From Pseudomonadota bacterium (GTDB lineage Bacteria > Pseudomonadota > Alphaproteobacteria > Rhizobiales > JAKPQE01), in contig JAKPQE010000154.1 of assembly GCA_029572955.1 (NCBI GenBank), positions 1 through 64,000 of the forward strand: 64,000 nt of DNA, written 5' to 3'. A program made the position numbers and the translations under genes. The notes under the pieces were generated by a model. That model saw only the letters and a list, made by a program, of their open reading frames with translations, did no database searches and was not told where the DNA came from. The stretch's first letter is position 1; the number at the start of each line of letters is the position of its first letter. Positions 29,130 through 36,319 of the stretch are shown here, piece by piece.

Positions 29130-29417
29130 GTAGGCGCGGCGACATCGCGAGAGCGCAGGCCCTTCGATGTAAGTGAAATTCGTGCCCAGCACCTCAGAAT
29201 GTCCGATCACGATCCCGAGTTCTTTCATCCTGATCGCAGTATCCGTATCGATATCGCCTGAGGAAAGAACAAGCAGCTCACATCCGCACAATTTGCAGCT
29301 CGATCGAATACGATATGGTGCTCCATTATAGCGGCGCCATGGCCGCATTTCGTGGCCATTGAGGTTCGCTTTTTCCATCGCGATGCGCTTTGCATCGCTT
29401 ATCTTCAGGAATTCCAT
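29118..29417 (-). CDS. Small protein with CxxCxC motif, unknown
   Basis: The 99-residue protein has an N-terminal helical part (LKISDAKRIAMEKANLNGHE), a central SSCKLCGCELLVLSSGDIDT that could hold a zinc knuckle with a further Cys near the C-terminus (ALSRCRRAYLAK). It follows TerL by 4 bp and converges on the XRE gene. I do not recognise it; nucleic-acid binding is only a guess from the cysteines. Confidence 0.55.
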   Translation of the reverse strand: MEFLKISDAKRIAMEKANLNGHEMRPWRRYNGAPYRIRSSCKLCGCELLVLSSGDIDTDTAIRMKELGIVIGHSEVLGTNFTYIEGPALSRCRRAYLAK

Positions 29418-29421
29418 CGCC

Positions 29422-31206
29422 TCATCCTTTCATCCATTTGCTCTTGATCACCGCTTGCATCTTTGGCGCGCTACCCTCGATGCCGCGCCGGAGATCATCT
29501 GCCCGCTGATCCCAGTTCACATTGACGATCTGCCGTGCCGCGAAGGCATAGACGGTGCAATCGAGCGCTTCGGCCCGGCGGCCGGGGATGCGCTCGAAAC
29601 GTCGCCTCGGTTGCCCGCGAGAATAGCGGATAATCAAGCGTTCGGCGGCAAGTTGTTCAAACCAGGACGGCGGCAGGCTGTCAGAAAAACGGATCGAGCG
29701 GGTTCGGGCCAGTCGTGAGGTCAGATGGCTTTTGATGCCGTCGACGCCGACGATCCACAGCGCGCCGCCGCGAATCTTCTGCTTGGATTTCTCGATCCAC
29801 GGCCGATTGCCCTCGACGCCCTTGATCGCCAGAACCTTGCGCGACGCGCGGGGGAAACAGAACCGATAGACATTCTCCATGGTTTCACCGTCGCCGCTGT
29901 CGACGGCCGTCGCGTCGAGCCCGATCTTGCCGCCGAGCCGATGGGCGAATCGCATTTTCAGAACGTCGTCGAGCTCCGACCAGGTGGCGTCGTCATCCGG
30001 CAGGCCCCAGAGAACCTTGTGGCCGAGCACGAAGGCTTCGCCCTCGCGGGTCCAGCCGACAAAGGTAATTTCCAACCGGTCGCGCTGCACGTCTACACCG
30101 GCCGTCATCGCCAGCACGTCCGCCGGCATGACGTCGAGTGAGAAGTCCTCCGCTCGGCTGGCCAGCTCGTTGTCGTCGAGTTCATCGCCGTCTTCTCGCC
30201 AGCCTTGGCCGAGGATCGTGTTGACGAAGGTCTGAAGCCTTGCCGGATCGTCCTTTGCGGCAAGGAACTCGGCCGCGAGCCGGCCCCAGGAGGCGTTCGC
30301 CAAAAGCGATATGAGGGCGTTGAGGCGGAAGCCCGCATGCCCCTCGACTTCGGGCCTGGTGGCCCGCCAGCGGCCGCCAGCGACCATCTCGGGCTTGTGC
30401 CGTTCCTCGACGACCGAACCGCAGGATCGGCACACATAGTGCGCCTTGGCCGGTTCGCCCTCTGGCCACTGAATGTCCGACCACAGGATTTCGTGAAAAT
30501 CGCCGCATTCCGGGCAGGGTACCTCGAAAACGCGGGCGTCCGATTCGCCGTAGGACCGCAGGACGTGCGAGGTATCCTCGAAAACCGGCGTCGAGCCGAT
30601 GACGATTTTGCGATCCGCGAAGGACAGGGTGCGCTTTTCGGCGAGAAGAATCGGTGAACCTTCGGCGCCGTTTTCCATGCCGTCCACCTCGTCGCAGAGA
30701 AGGACGCGGACATTGTGGCGGCGAAGATTGCGGGGCGCCTTCGCGGCGACCACCTTCAGCGACCCGCCTGGGAAGCGGCGCGACAGGATCGTGTTGCGGC
30801 CCGTCTCGTCCTTTTCGTTGCCGATCAGGCCGGCAAGGGCAGGGGATGCGTCGAAGATCGGCTCGATATCGCTGACCATGTAGTCGCGGCAGTCCGCCTC
30901 GGTCGGCAACAGGCAAAGGATCGGCGCGGGGTCGTTGGCGATGTAGCTGGCGAGCGCGCCGGTCAGAAGCGTCGTGAAGCCGACGCGCACCGGCTTGACC
31001 AGGGTGACGCGCTCGATCGTCGGGTCGCCGACGGCGTTGGCAATGTCCCGCTGGAAAGGCCACAGGCGCACCGTGCCGGGCAGCGCGGAGACGCCTTCCG
31101 GCAGGAAGACGCTCTCCTCGATCCAGTCGGCGAGCAGCCGGCGTGGCGGCGGCGTGAAGACGGCGAGGGCTTCCCGTCGCAGCGATGCGAGGGTTTCACT
31201 GATCAT
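29422..31206 (-). CDS. Terminase large subunit (GpA type) of the satellite
   Basis: The 594-residue packaging motor has an N-terminal ATPase with WPFQRDIANAVGDPTIERVT, the GpA-type P-loop region around VKPVRVGFT, Walker B-like VRVLLCDEVDGM, then a CPECGD/CRSCGS zinc pair (about 230-265) and a nuclease domain with GLDATAVDSGDG. It is lambda gpA-like and slightly short for that family. I place the start at ATG 31206, overlapping the TerS stop; an alternative five codons upstream exists. It should cut and package satellite concatemers into satellite heads. Confidence 0.92.
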   Translation of the reverse strand: MISETLASLRREALAVFTPPPRRLLADWIEESVFLPEGVSALPGTVRLWPFQRDIANAVGDPTIERVTLVKPVRVGFTTLLTGALASYIANDPAPILCLLPTEADCRDYMVSDIEPIFDASPALAGLIGNEKDETGRNTILSRRFPGGSLKVVAAKAPRNLRRHNVRVLLCDEVDGMENGAEGSPILLAEKRTLSFADRKIVIGSTPVFEDTSHVLRSYGESDARVFEVPCPECGDFHEILWSDIQWPEGEPAKAHYVCRSCGSVVEERHKPEMVAGGRWRATRPEVEGHAGFRLNALISLLANASWGRLAAEFLAAKDDPARLQTFVNTILGQGWREDGDELDDNELASRAEDFSLDVMPADVLAMTAGVDVQRDRLEITFVGWTREGEAFVLGHKVLWGLPDDDATWSELDDVLKMRFAHRLGGKIGLDATAVDSGDGETMENVYRFCFPRASRKVLAIKGVEGNRPWIEKSKQKIRGGALWIVGVDGIKSHLTSRLARTRSIRFSDSLPPSWFEQLAAERLIIRYSRGQPRRRFERIPGRRAEALDCTVYAFAARQIVNVNWDQRADDLRRGIEGSAPKMQAVIKSKWMKG

Positions 31207-31732
31207 CGGCAAGCTCCTCAAGCGTGCGCCGCAGTTCGGTGTCGATCACTTCCACGTCGTGCACCGAGAGGTGCGCGAGTTGCTGGCGGATGCGGGCCGG
31301 GACGGCAAGGATCTTCGACCGGGTCTGCCGGACAATGCCGGCCCAAAGAGACTTCACCTCGGCGACCGGCACCAACTCGCGGCGCAGGGCGGCGTTCTTG
31401 AGGGCCGTGTTGTCGGCTTGTTCCTTCGCCAGCCGTGCGCGCTCGGCGGTGAGGAAGAGCTGGTGTTGCTCGTCACCGCGGCCGGCCGCCATCTCGCGAA
31501 GGTGCGAGGCATAGGATCGCAGAGAAGCAGTGAGGTCGTAGCGGTTGTCTCCGACCTTCACGATGATATCGCGCTGGGCGAGGTCGCGGACGGTGCGGCC
31601 GTGAATATTCACCAACTTGCCGAACGTTTCGCCGTCAACGATCAACTCGGCATCGGCCAAGTCCGCTGCGTAGCGCTCGCTTTCGCCAAGCAAATTTCTA
31701 TGCAAACCAATGACTTGTGCGGTATCAGCCAT
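31196..31732 (-). CDS. Terminase small subunit (Nu1-like)
   Basis: The 178-residue protein has a Nu1-type winged-helix domain (about 45-95: VDGETFGKLVNIHGRTVRDL, AQRDIIVKVGDNRYDLTASL), a charged coiled coil (about 110-135, LTAERARLAKEQADNTALKN) and a C-terminal terminase-interaction part. I place the start at ATG 31732, embedded in the stop of the upstream 108-residue gene. It determines which DNA is packaged, so in a satellite it would select satellite pac/cos sites. Confidence 0.85.
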   Translation of the reverse strand: MADTAQVIGLHRNLLGESERYAADLADAELIVDGETFGKLVNIHGRTVRDLAQRDIIVKVGDNRYDLTASLRSYASHLREMAAGRGDEQHQLFLTAERARLAKEQADNTALKNAALRRELVPVAEVKSLWAGIVRQTRSKILAVPARIRQQLAHLSVHDVEVIDTELRRTLEELADDQ

Positions 31733-32051
31733 CGGCCCGGCTTCCCCTTGCAATTTTCGTTTGCGACCGAAATCCTGCAGTCTCCCCGCCCCGCGTCGCA
31801 TGGCTGAGGGGAAGGACCCGTAGCTCCAGCGCCGCCTCGCGGATGGCGAACAGCAGTTCTGATTTCTCCTCGTGAAAGCGCATCGGGTCTCGGGCTGACG
31901 GGGCGAGCCGCTCAAGCCGATCGGCGATCTCGTCGAGGGTGGTCGTGACACCCCCGACGCCCCCCCTAAGGGGGGCTAGGGGTGTCACGCCCCTCGCATC
32001 GCCGTGACATTTGGACGTGTCACGCTGTGACAGTCGTGTCACGCCAGCCAT
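31725..32051 (-). CDS. Small conserved satellite protein between primase and TerS
   Basis: The 108-residue protein is coupled at both ends: its ATG lies within the last codons of the primase gene and its stop overlaps the TerS start (ATGGCTGA). The middle (TTLDEIADRLERLAPSARDP, MRFHEEKSELLFAIREAALE) is a conserved-looking helical motif of the sort seen in rhizobial phage genes. The first 40 residues are encoded by DNA carrying the iteron-like repeats and a GC hairpin, which probably dictates their low-complexity composition. Function unknown. Confidence 0.6.
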   Translation of the reverse strand: MAGVTRLSQRDTSKCHGDARGVTPLAPLRGGVGGVTTTLDEIADRLERLAPSARDPMRFHEEKSELLFAIREAALELRVLPLSHATRGGETAGFRSQTKIARGSRADG

Positions 32052-32224
32052 ACTTGCCCCCTGTCTATGCCGATGACCGCAAGGCGTAAGAGCTTGGTTT
32101 TCGAGCGTTCCCAGACCTTTCTGAATGAAGCATCGTTGTCCAAGGCCAACTTGTTGCGGACCGCGTTGCGCCATTGATCGACCGTGACAGTCCGCGTGAC
32201 ACATGCCGCTGTCACACCTGTCAC
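31945..32224. repeat. Iteron-like cluster of GTGACA/TGTCAC hexamers, candidate satellite origin
   Basis: Ten copies of GTGACA or its complement lie at 31945, 31983, 32004, 32018, 32027, 32037, 32184, 32196, 32210 and 32219. Six fall within 98 bp and four within 41 bp, at close spacings of 9-14 bp, and a CCCCCC-TAA-GGGGGG hairpin (31961-31975) lies among them. They overlap the 3' end of the primase-helicase gene and the next gene. Iterons inside or beside the replication gene are typical of lambda (inside O) and of PICI origins. Confidence 0.65.
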
Positions 32225-33907
32225 GCGCGTCACGCTCTCGTCCGCGAGAAGGTCCGCGAGGCATCGGCGGGCGATTTCTTCCCGATCCGAAAGACGGGGC
32301 TTTCCTACCGGCTCATTGCCCGCGCCCGTGCCGATCGGGTCCAAGACGCAAGAGGTGATCGCATCACCATCCTCGCCTTCCCCGACGGTCGATTGCAGCA
32401 GGTTGAAGCGGTATTCCTGGCCGTCCTCGCCATCCTTCTGTTTCATGACGACGGCGCGCAGCGGGCCGTCGGTGTCGCTTCCCTTGATCTCGATCACTGT
32501 GTCTGCGTAGTCGCGCAGCATGGAGCTGCCGCGCATCCCTCGCTCGGTCTCCTTTCCGCTGTGGTGGACGATCATGATGTGCGCGGCCGTTTCCGCACGG
32601 AGCCGCTCTGTGTTCTCAAGGAACGCCTTTACGTCGCGGGGCTCGCTGTCGACGCCGCCCGGCATCATTCGGGACAGCGTATCGAGGACGATCAGGCCGA
32701 CCGCCTGACCTGTCGTGTCCTTCACTTCGGCGATCGCATCCTGAATGGTCTGGATCGCATCACTCTTGGCGTCGAGAAGGTCTATGGAGCGCGCCATCAT
32801 GACGAAAGGCGCTCCTTCAGCTTCCCGATACCGCTGCCGCCACGCCTTCATTCGCAGTCGAAAGCCGGACGAACCCTCGGCCGCGACATATAGGACCGGG
32901 CATTCGAAGAGGGCGTGATCGAACCACTCGATCCCCGCGGCGACGTGTGCGCCGAGGTCGAGAGCGAAGAAGCTCTTTCCGCCGCCGGACGGCGCGTGGA
33001 CGATCGACATTTCGTTCTGGCCGAGCAGACCCTTCACCAGCCACTTTCGCGGCGGAACGCGATCTTCCTCGCCAAGCCACGTGAGCGGCAGCCGGCTGGC
33101 CGGTCGCCAGTCTGGCGCGCCCTCGGCGAGTTCGTAGAGTCGCTCAATGCTATTTCCGGCGGCGAACCAGTCCGAAACGTCGCCTTTGTTGCGCAGATCG
33201 AGCAAACGAAGAACGCGAATTCGCGCCGCAATTCCTCTGAGGCTCCTGGCAACCTTCTCGGCGTGCTCGTCGCCGGCCTTGTCGTTGTCAGGGATGATGA
33301 TGACGTCGGCGCCCTTGAGGAATGCCGAGTGTTCGTCTTTCCACTTGCCGGCGCCGCCAGCATTGCAGGTCGCAGGCGCTCCAAGAGACGCAAGCCGATC
33401 GACATCCTTTTCGCCTTCGACGATGAAGACCGGACGCTCCATCGCGATTGCTTCCGTGATTTCCGGCAGGTGATAGGGCACGACCCGCACGCCTTTCACC
33501 GAATAGTCCGTTTCGGATCGACGTTGCAGGAAGGCCTTTGGTTCTTTCCGAACGACTTCGAAGAGCTTCCTGCCGTCTTCATCGTGATAGGGATAGACCG
33601 CGACGACCCGGGCAGTTTCACAGCGCACCGTCTCCGGCGATCCATAGCGCTCGCGAAGCCATTCCTGCGCCCGCTTGTGATCGCCGCCGATCTTGTGATT
33701 GATCAGATCGAGCAACCCGCCGCTGGTGCCGGTCTCGAAGTCGGAGAACGTGCCGGCCGCCGTGCCGCCGATGGCTACCTTGAGGCTGCCGTTCGTCCCG
33801 AAACGAAGCTCGTCATTCTTGGAAAGGCGCTTGTTCGGCTCGCCAAGCAGCTCGCGGGCGACCGCTTCGGTAATGGCTGCAAAGTCGTACCCGCTTCCAT
33901 CGGCCAT
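32039..33907 (-). CDS. Primase-helicase of the satellite (Toprim plus RepA/RecA-like ATPase)
   Basis: The 622-residue protein has an N-terminal region (1-100), a Toprim domain (about 150-245: PVFIVEGEKDVDRLASLGAP, ADVIIIPDNDKAGDEH), and a RecA-like AAA ATPase (about 280-500) with Walker A HAPSGGGKSFFALDLG, Walker B LIVLDTLSRM and sensor MIVHHSGKETERGMRGSSML. This pairing primes and unwinds DNA for element replication. The C-terminal VTRVTGVTAACVTRTVTV stretch is encoded by iteron-like repeats. It lies 3 bp after the preceding gene and overlaps the next. Confidence 0.88.
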   Translation of the reverse strand: MADGSGYDFAAITEAVARELLGEPNKRLSKNDELRFGTNGSLKVAIGGTAAGTFSDFETGTSGGLLDLINHKIGGDHKRAQEWLRERYGSPETVRCETARVVAVYPYHDEDGRKLFEVVRKEPKAFLQRRSETDYSVKGVRVVPYHLPEITEAIAMERPVFIVEGEKDVDRLASLGAPATCNAGGAGKWKDEHSAFLKGADVIIIPDNDKAGDEHAEKVARSLRGIAARIRVLRLLDLRNKGDVSDWFAAGNSIERLYELAEGAPDWRPASRLPLTWLGEEDRVPPRKWLVKGLLGQNEMSIVHAPSGGGKSFFALDLGAHVAAGIEWFDHALFECPVLYVAAEGSSGFRLRMKAWRQRYREAEGAPFVMMARSIDLLDAKSDAIQTIQDAIAEVKDTTGQAVGLIVLDTLSRMMPGGVDSEPRDVKAFLENTERLRAETAAHIMIVHHSGKETERGMRGSSMLRDYADTVIEIKGSDTDGPLRAVVMKQKDGEDGQEYRFNLLQSTVGEGEDGDAITSCVLDPIGTGAGNEPVGKPRLSDREEIARRCLADLLADESVTRVTGVTAACVTRTVTVDQWRNAVRNKLALDNDASFRKVWERSKTKLLRLAVIGIDRGQVWLA

Positions 33908-33910
33908 CGG

Positions 33911-34255
33911 TCATGCCTCATTGAGCTGAAGCACGAGTCGGGAGCTGCCGCGGTCGTCGACAACGGCAACTTCGAACCACGGCTGGCCGGGCCGGGCCAG
34001 TGCCCGCACCTTGTCTCTTGCTCGGACGTCAAGGTCTGGATATTTGGTGCGGTCGATATGCATCTCGCCCTTGCGGGCGACGATCCGCGTTCGCCATGAG
34101 GTCGAGCCGCTGCCACCGATCGAGGTCGATTCCCCGCCGCCGACACGCAAGATCGCTTCGATCTCGCGGGCCGGCCGGGTCGCATCGAGCATCCCTTGGC
34201 TGGTGAAGAATGACAGGCGGACCGGCTCGGCGAATGCCTTGTCGTTGCTCGTCAT
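33911..34255 (-). CDS. First gene of the satellite leftward operon, unknown
   Basis: The 114-residue protein begins MTSNDKAFAEPVRLSFFTSQ; its C-terminal half looks like a small beta domain (HIDRTKYPDLDVRARDKVRA, then PWFEVAVVDDRGSSRLVLQL). It precedes the primase gene by 3 bp and is the first gene after attR, a place often held by early regulators or replication helpers. I do not recognise it. ATG 34255 is preferred to a longer reading to 34309. Confidence 0.6.
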   Translation of the reverse strand: MTSNDKAFAEPVRLSFFTSQGMLDATRPAREIEAILRVGGGESTSIGGSGSTSWRTRIVARKGEMHIDRTKYPDLDVRARDKVRALARPGQPWFEVAVVDDRGSSRLVLQLNEA

Positions 34256-34404
34256 CGAGCGATCGCGAAGCCTGTGGAAGCGGGCCGGGAGCATCACGCA
34301 CCTGCCCAAAACCGGTTGGACAATTCACCGAAAAGCCATTTGTTTTCAATGGCCGTCTTTTTCGGGTTGGTCGCGCCAAGGCGTTGATGTTTCAGTCGCC
34401 CAAT
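34256..34404 (-). promoter_or_regulatory. Satellite control region next to attR
   Basis: This 149-bp AT-richer leader contains GCCATT/AATGGC (34335-34340 and 34348-34353), a partial REP-like AAAACCGGTT (34310-34319), and no gene. The promoter for the whole leftward satellite operon must lie here. A minus-strand TTGAAA overlaps the hairpin, but a convincing -10 is not obvious. Confidence 0.4.
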
Positions 34405-34425
34405 AGTCCTGCCGGGCCCACCATC
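34405..34425. repeat. attR core
   Basis: This is an exact 21-bp copy of the tRNA 3' end (T-loop AGT through CCA and ATC) without the rest of the tRNA. Together with 22188-22208 it bounds the satellite. Confidence 0.9.
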
Positions 34426-34533
34426 AATCCGCTCACGCCGAGTTCGCTTCGCTCACCGGCTCCGCGAGGGCGGCCTCATCGGCCGGCGCGCAGTCGCGCT
34501 TGCGAGCCCTTCGGGTTCGGTTTTCGCTCACGC
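34426..34533. other. Sliver of chromosome between satellite and Mu-like prophage
   Basis: These 108 bp hold no gene. CACGC (34529-34533), just outside the prophage end, is the expected 5-bp target duplication to be looked for at the other prophage end. Confidence 0.45.
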
Positions 34534-34582
34534 TGTAGCGCGCAAAATCGAATGGCGCGGCGCGCAAGATCGAATGGCAGCA
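34534..34582. repeat. Mu-type right end: 5-bp terminus plus two 22-bp transposase-binding repeats
   Basis: The end starts 5'-TGTAG (34534-34538), followed by CGCGCAAAATCGAATGGC (34539-34556) and CGCGCAAGATCGAATGGC (34561-34578). These are 18-mers with one mismatch at an exact 22-bp period. Mu's right end has the same plan: TGAAG then two abutting 22-bp MuA sites R1 and R2. It sits at the outermost edge of the late genes, where the phage right end belongs. Confidence 0.7.
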
Positions 34583-34768
34583 GGTTATACCGTCCGAAAA
34601 GCGGTGACAGCACGACAACGGGGCGCCCTTGGCGCCCCGCACAGTCTTGGCCATCGCTGGATCAACGAGCAGCCTGATGCACCGCCTTGATCGCGGCGAG
34701 GAGATCGAGCGAGTGCCGGAGCGCAGGCTCGACAATCGAAAGGCTGCGTCGGTCTAGCTCGCCACCTC

Positions 34769-34912
34769 GTGACCGAGATCGAGCGGGCCGCGATCCCCGG
34801 CCGGGGCAATGCCGACTTCCTGCGGGAAGAAGCCTTGGCGGCGGTCGATCGCCTCGAAGCCGCAATGGACAGATGCCCACCATCCGATGATGCGAGAGCA
34901 CTCGGGGCTTGA
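34769..34912 (+). CDS. Possible small protein near the prophage right end
   Basis: This is a 47-residue frame from GTG (VTEIERAAIPGRGNADFLRE, then EALAAVDRLEAAMDRCPPSD). Composition is protein-like and it fills most of the 390-bp gap between the phage end and gene D, where Mu carries com/mom on the other strand. There is no visible ribosome site and it is opposite to its neighbours. The rest of 34583-34925 shows only a GGGGCGCC/GGCGCCCC hairpin (34620-34638). Confidence 0.3.
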   Translation: MTEIERAAIPGRGNADFLREEALAAVDRLEAAMDRCPPSDDARALGA

Positions 34913-34925
34913 CCGACTGACCCCC

Positions 34926-35927
34926 TCATTTCCGTCCTCCCTTCGGCGCTTCCAGCTCGATCGATGTCATGTACTTGCCCTCGACCACGTCCTCGACGGC
35001 GGCGGCGATCCAGAGGCCGTTGATGGAAGGGCGGAAGCCGGAGAGCACCACCTCGCACTCGGCCGCGGCCTCGGGCATGCCGGCAAGGGTGATGCGACCG
35101 GTCGCCGTCGCCTTGGCGAGGCGATCTCCCTCCGACTTTGCCATCCGCCGTGCCATCGCCTGATCCGGGCAAGGATGGCGCAGCACCTTCGCCGGCCCCC
35201 TCTCCATGCCGGTCGGCTCTTCCTCGTAGCGCATGCGGCCGGTGGTGCGGTCGAACCAGGGCGCCTTCACCGTCTCGTGGCGCGGTCGGCTTTCCGGGTT
35301 GAATTCCCAGGTCTCGCAGTCGCTCTTGTCGATTTCGAGCCGAGGCAGTACGAGACCGCCGGCCGAGCCCGTGCCCTCCTCGACGAAGAGCAGGGTCTTG
35401 TCCTTGACGGTGAAGATGCCGCCGTAGCGCTTGGCAAGGTCGCTGCCGAAGCCGAGGGTCGACTGGTTGAACCGGGCAAGATACGGCACGGGGATCGAGG
35501 CCAGCGACGGCGAGACCTTGACGGCGAGGCCATGGCGGGTGCCGATCGTCTGCATGACGTCGCCGAGGGTCGTGTCCTCGAAGTGTTCGGAGGCCATTTC
35601 CTTGAGGTCGCCCGACATGTCGGCCGCGCGGCCATGCACCCTCAAAAACTCTCCGCCCGGGCCACCGGAGGGACTGGCCGGCTTGTCGACCAGATAGGTG
35701 CCGCGCTTCACCATCCCGTCCTCTTCGTAGCCGATCGCGACCTCGATGACGGATCCTTCCTCCGGCTCCTCGATTTCGTTGTTCGCGTCGTCGAAGACGA
35801 GTTCGACCTCGTCGGATTCGGTGCCCTTGGCATCCCGCATCCGGGCCGACTTCAGCCGCTCGTAGAAGGCGGCGTGAGCCGGCTTGCCGTTGACCGAGAC
35901 CTCGATCTTGGGGATGTCGCGTGGCAT
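34926..35927 (-). CDS. Tail hub protein gpD (P2 late control D family)
   Basis: The 333-residue baseplate hub that carries the spike and connects to the tube matches P2 gpD along its length: an N-terminal VNGKPAHAAFYERLKSARMR, VELVFDD, a central MQTIGTRHGLAVKVSPSLAS and PYLARFNQSTLGFGSDLAKR, and a C-terminal GLWIAAAVEDVVEG. It is the last gene of the P2-order tail operon (after X). Confidence 0.9.
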   Translation of the reverse strand: MPRDIPKIEVSVNGKPAHAAFYERLKSARMRDAKGTESDEVELVFDDANNEIEEPEEGSVIEVAIGYEEDGMVKRGTYLVDKPASPSGGPGGEFLRVHGRAADMSGDLKEMASEHFEDTTLGDVMQTIGTRHGLAVKVSPSLASIPVPYLARFNQSTLGFGSDLAKRYGGIFTVKDKTLLFVEEGTGSAGGLVLPRLEIDKSDCETWEFNPESRPRHETVKAPWFDRTTGRMRYEEEPTGMERGPAKVLRHPCPDQAMARRMAKSEGDRLAKATATGRITLAGMPEAAAECEVVLSGFRPSINGLWIAAAVEDVVEGKYMTSIELEAPKGGRK

Positions 35928-35957
35928 CGCATCGGCCTCTTTGTCATTTCTCTTTCG

Positions 35958-36055
35958 TCGCTCGGCTTGTCCGAAAACCGGTTCCCACTTTTCGGGCCTC
36001 GGGTCTTTTCATCGCTCGGCTAGCCCGAAAACCGGTTCCCACTTTTCGGGCCTCG
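35958..36055. repeat. Tandem pair of REP-like repeats between gpX and gpD
   Basis: Two 44-bp units (35958-36001 and 36012-36055), two mismatches apart, each carry a core running from CCGAAAACCGG to CACTTTTCGG. A third related copy is at 40191-40215. I recognise the core as a REP-like repeat common in rhizobial chromosomes. Confidence 0.75.
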
Positions 36056-36057
36056 CT

Positions 36058-36315
36058 TTAGTCCCAGAGCCGAACGACACGGCGGCGATCCTCGACGATG
36101 AATTCCGGGATCGTGACGACGAGGCCGAGAGGCAGGATCGGGCCACGGCTGGCCAAGCCCGGATTGGCGGCAAGGGTCGCCTCGACGAACCCTTTCAGGC
36201 GCCCGGCGCGCTTCAGGTCGCCGAGCACTGTCCAGGCGTATTCGAAGACGAGCTGGTCGAGACTGACGTCCTCGCGCTCGATCCGGAGGGTGGCCCCGGG
36301 GATTGTCGTTGCCAT
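36058..36315 (-). CDS. Tail protein X (gpX)
   Basis: The 85-residue protein has a LysM-like fold typical of gpX (TLRIEREDVSLDQLVFEYAW, ...VEATLAANPGLASRGPILPL, TIPEF). In P2 it acts between U and D in tail completion. ATG 36315 is 4 bp after gpU. The REP-like pair begins directly after its stop. Confidence 0.85.
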   Translation of the reverse strand: MATTIPGATLRIEREDVSLDQLVFEYAWTVLGDLKRAGRLKGFVEATLAANPGLASRGPILPLGLVVTIPEFIVEDRRRVVRLWD

Positions 36316-36319
36316 CGGA

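Larger units (their letters stand above)
22188..34425. mobile_element. tRNA-integrated phage satellite, capsid-forming PICI-like (12.2 kb)
   Basis: The element is bounded by a 21-bp direct repeat of the tRNA 3' end. Contents from right to left: an unknown gene, primase-helicase, unknown gene, TerS, GpA-type TerL, unknown genes plus two regulators, portal, fused protease-capsid, gpW-like protein, decoration protein, small protein, integrase. All read leftward except one HTH gene. There are no tail, baseplate, fibre, lysis or transposase genes. Autonomous integration, replication, head formation and packaging without tails match capsid-forming phage-inducible islands. A deleted prophage is the alternative, but the compact overlapping gene order argues against it. 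Confidence 0.8.

Noticed and set aside
22188-34425. Treating the tRNA island and the following phage genes as one prophage
   Set aside because: The 21-bp att repeat closes the island at 34425, a Mu-style end begins at 34534, and each side has its own unrelated terminase, portal, capsid and decoration genes.
34620-34638. GGGGCGCC/GGCGCCCC hairpin as the terminator of the tail operon
   Set aside because: The stem is strong, but no T-tract follows on the minus strand and it lies about 290 bp past gpD; kept only as a structural note.
35958-36055. Tandem 44-bp repeat as an attachment or transposon end
   Set aside because: It lies inside the tail operon between intact genes, is directly repeated, and resembles a common REP sequence; there is no transposase.
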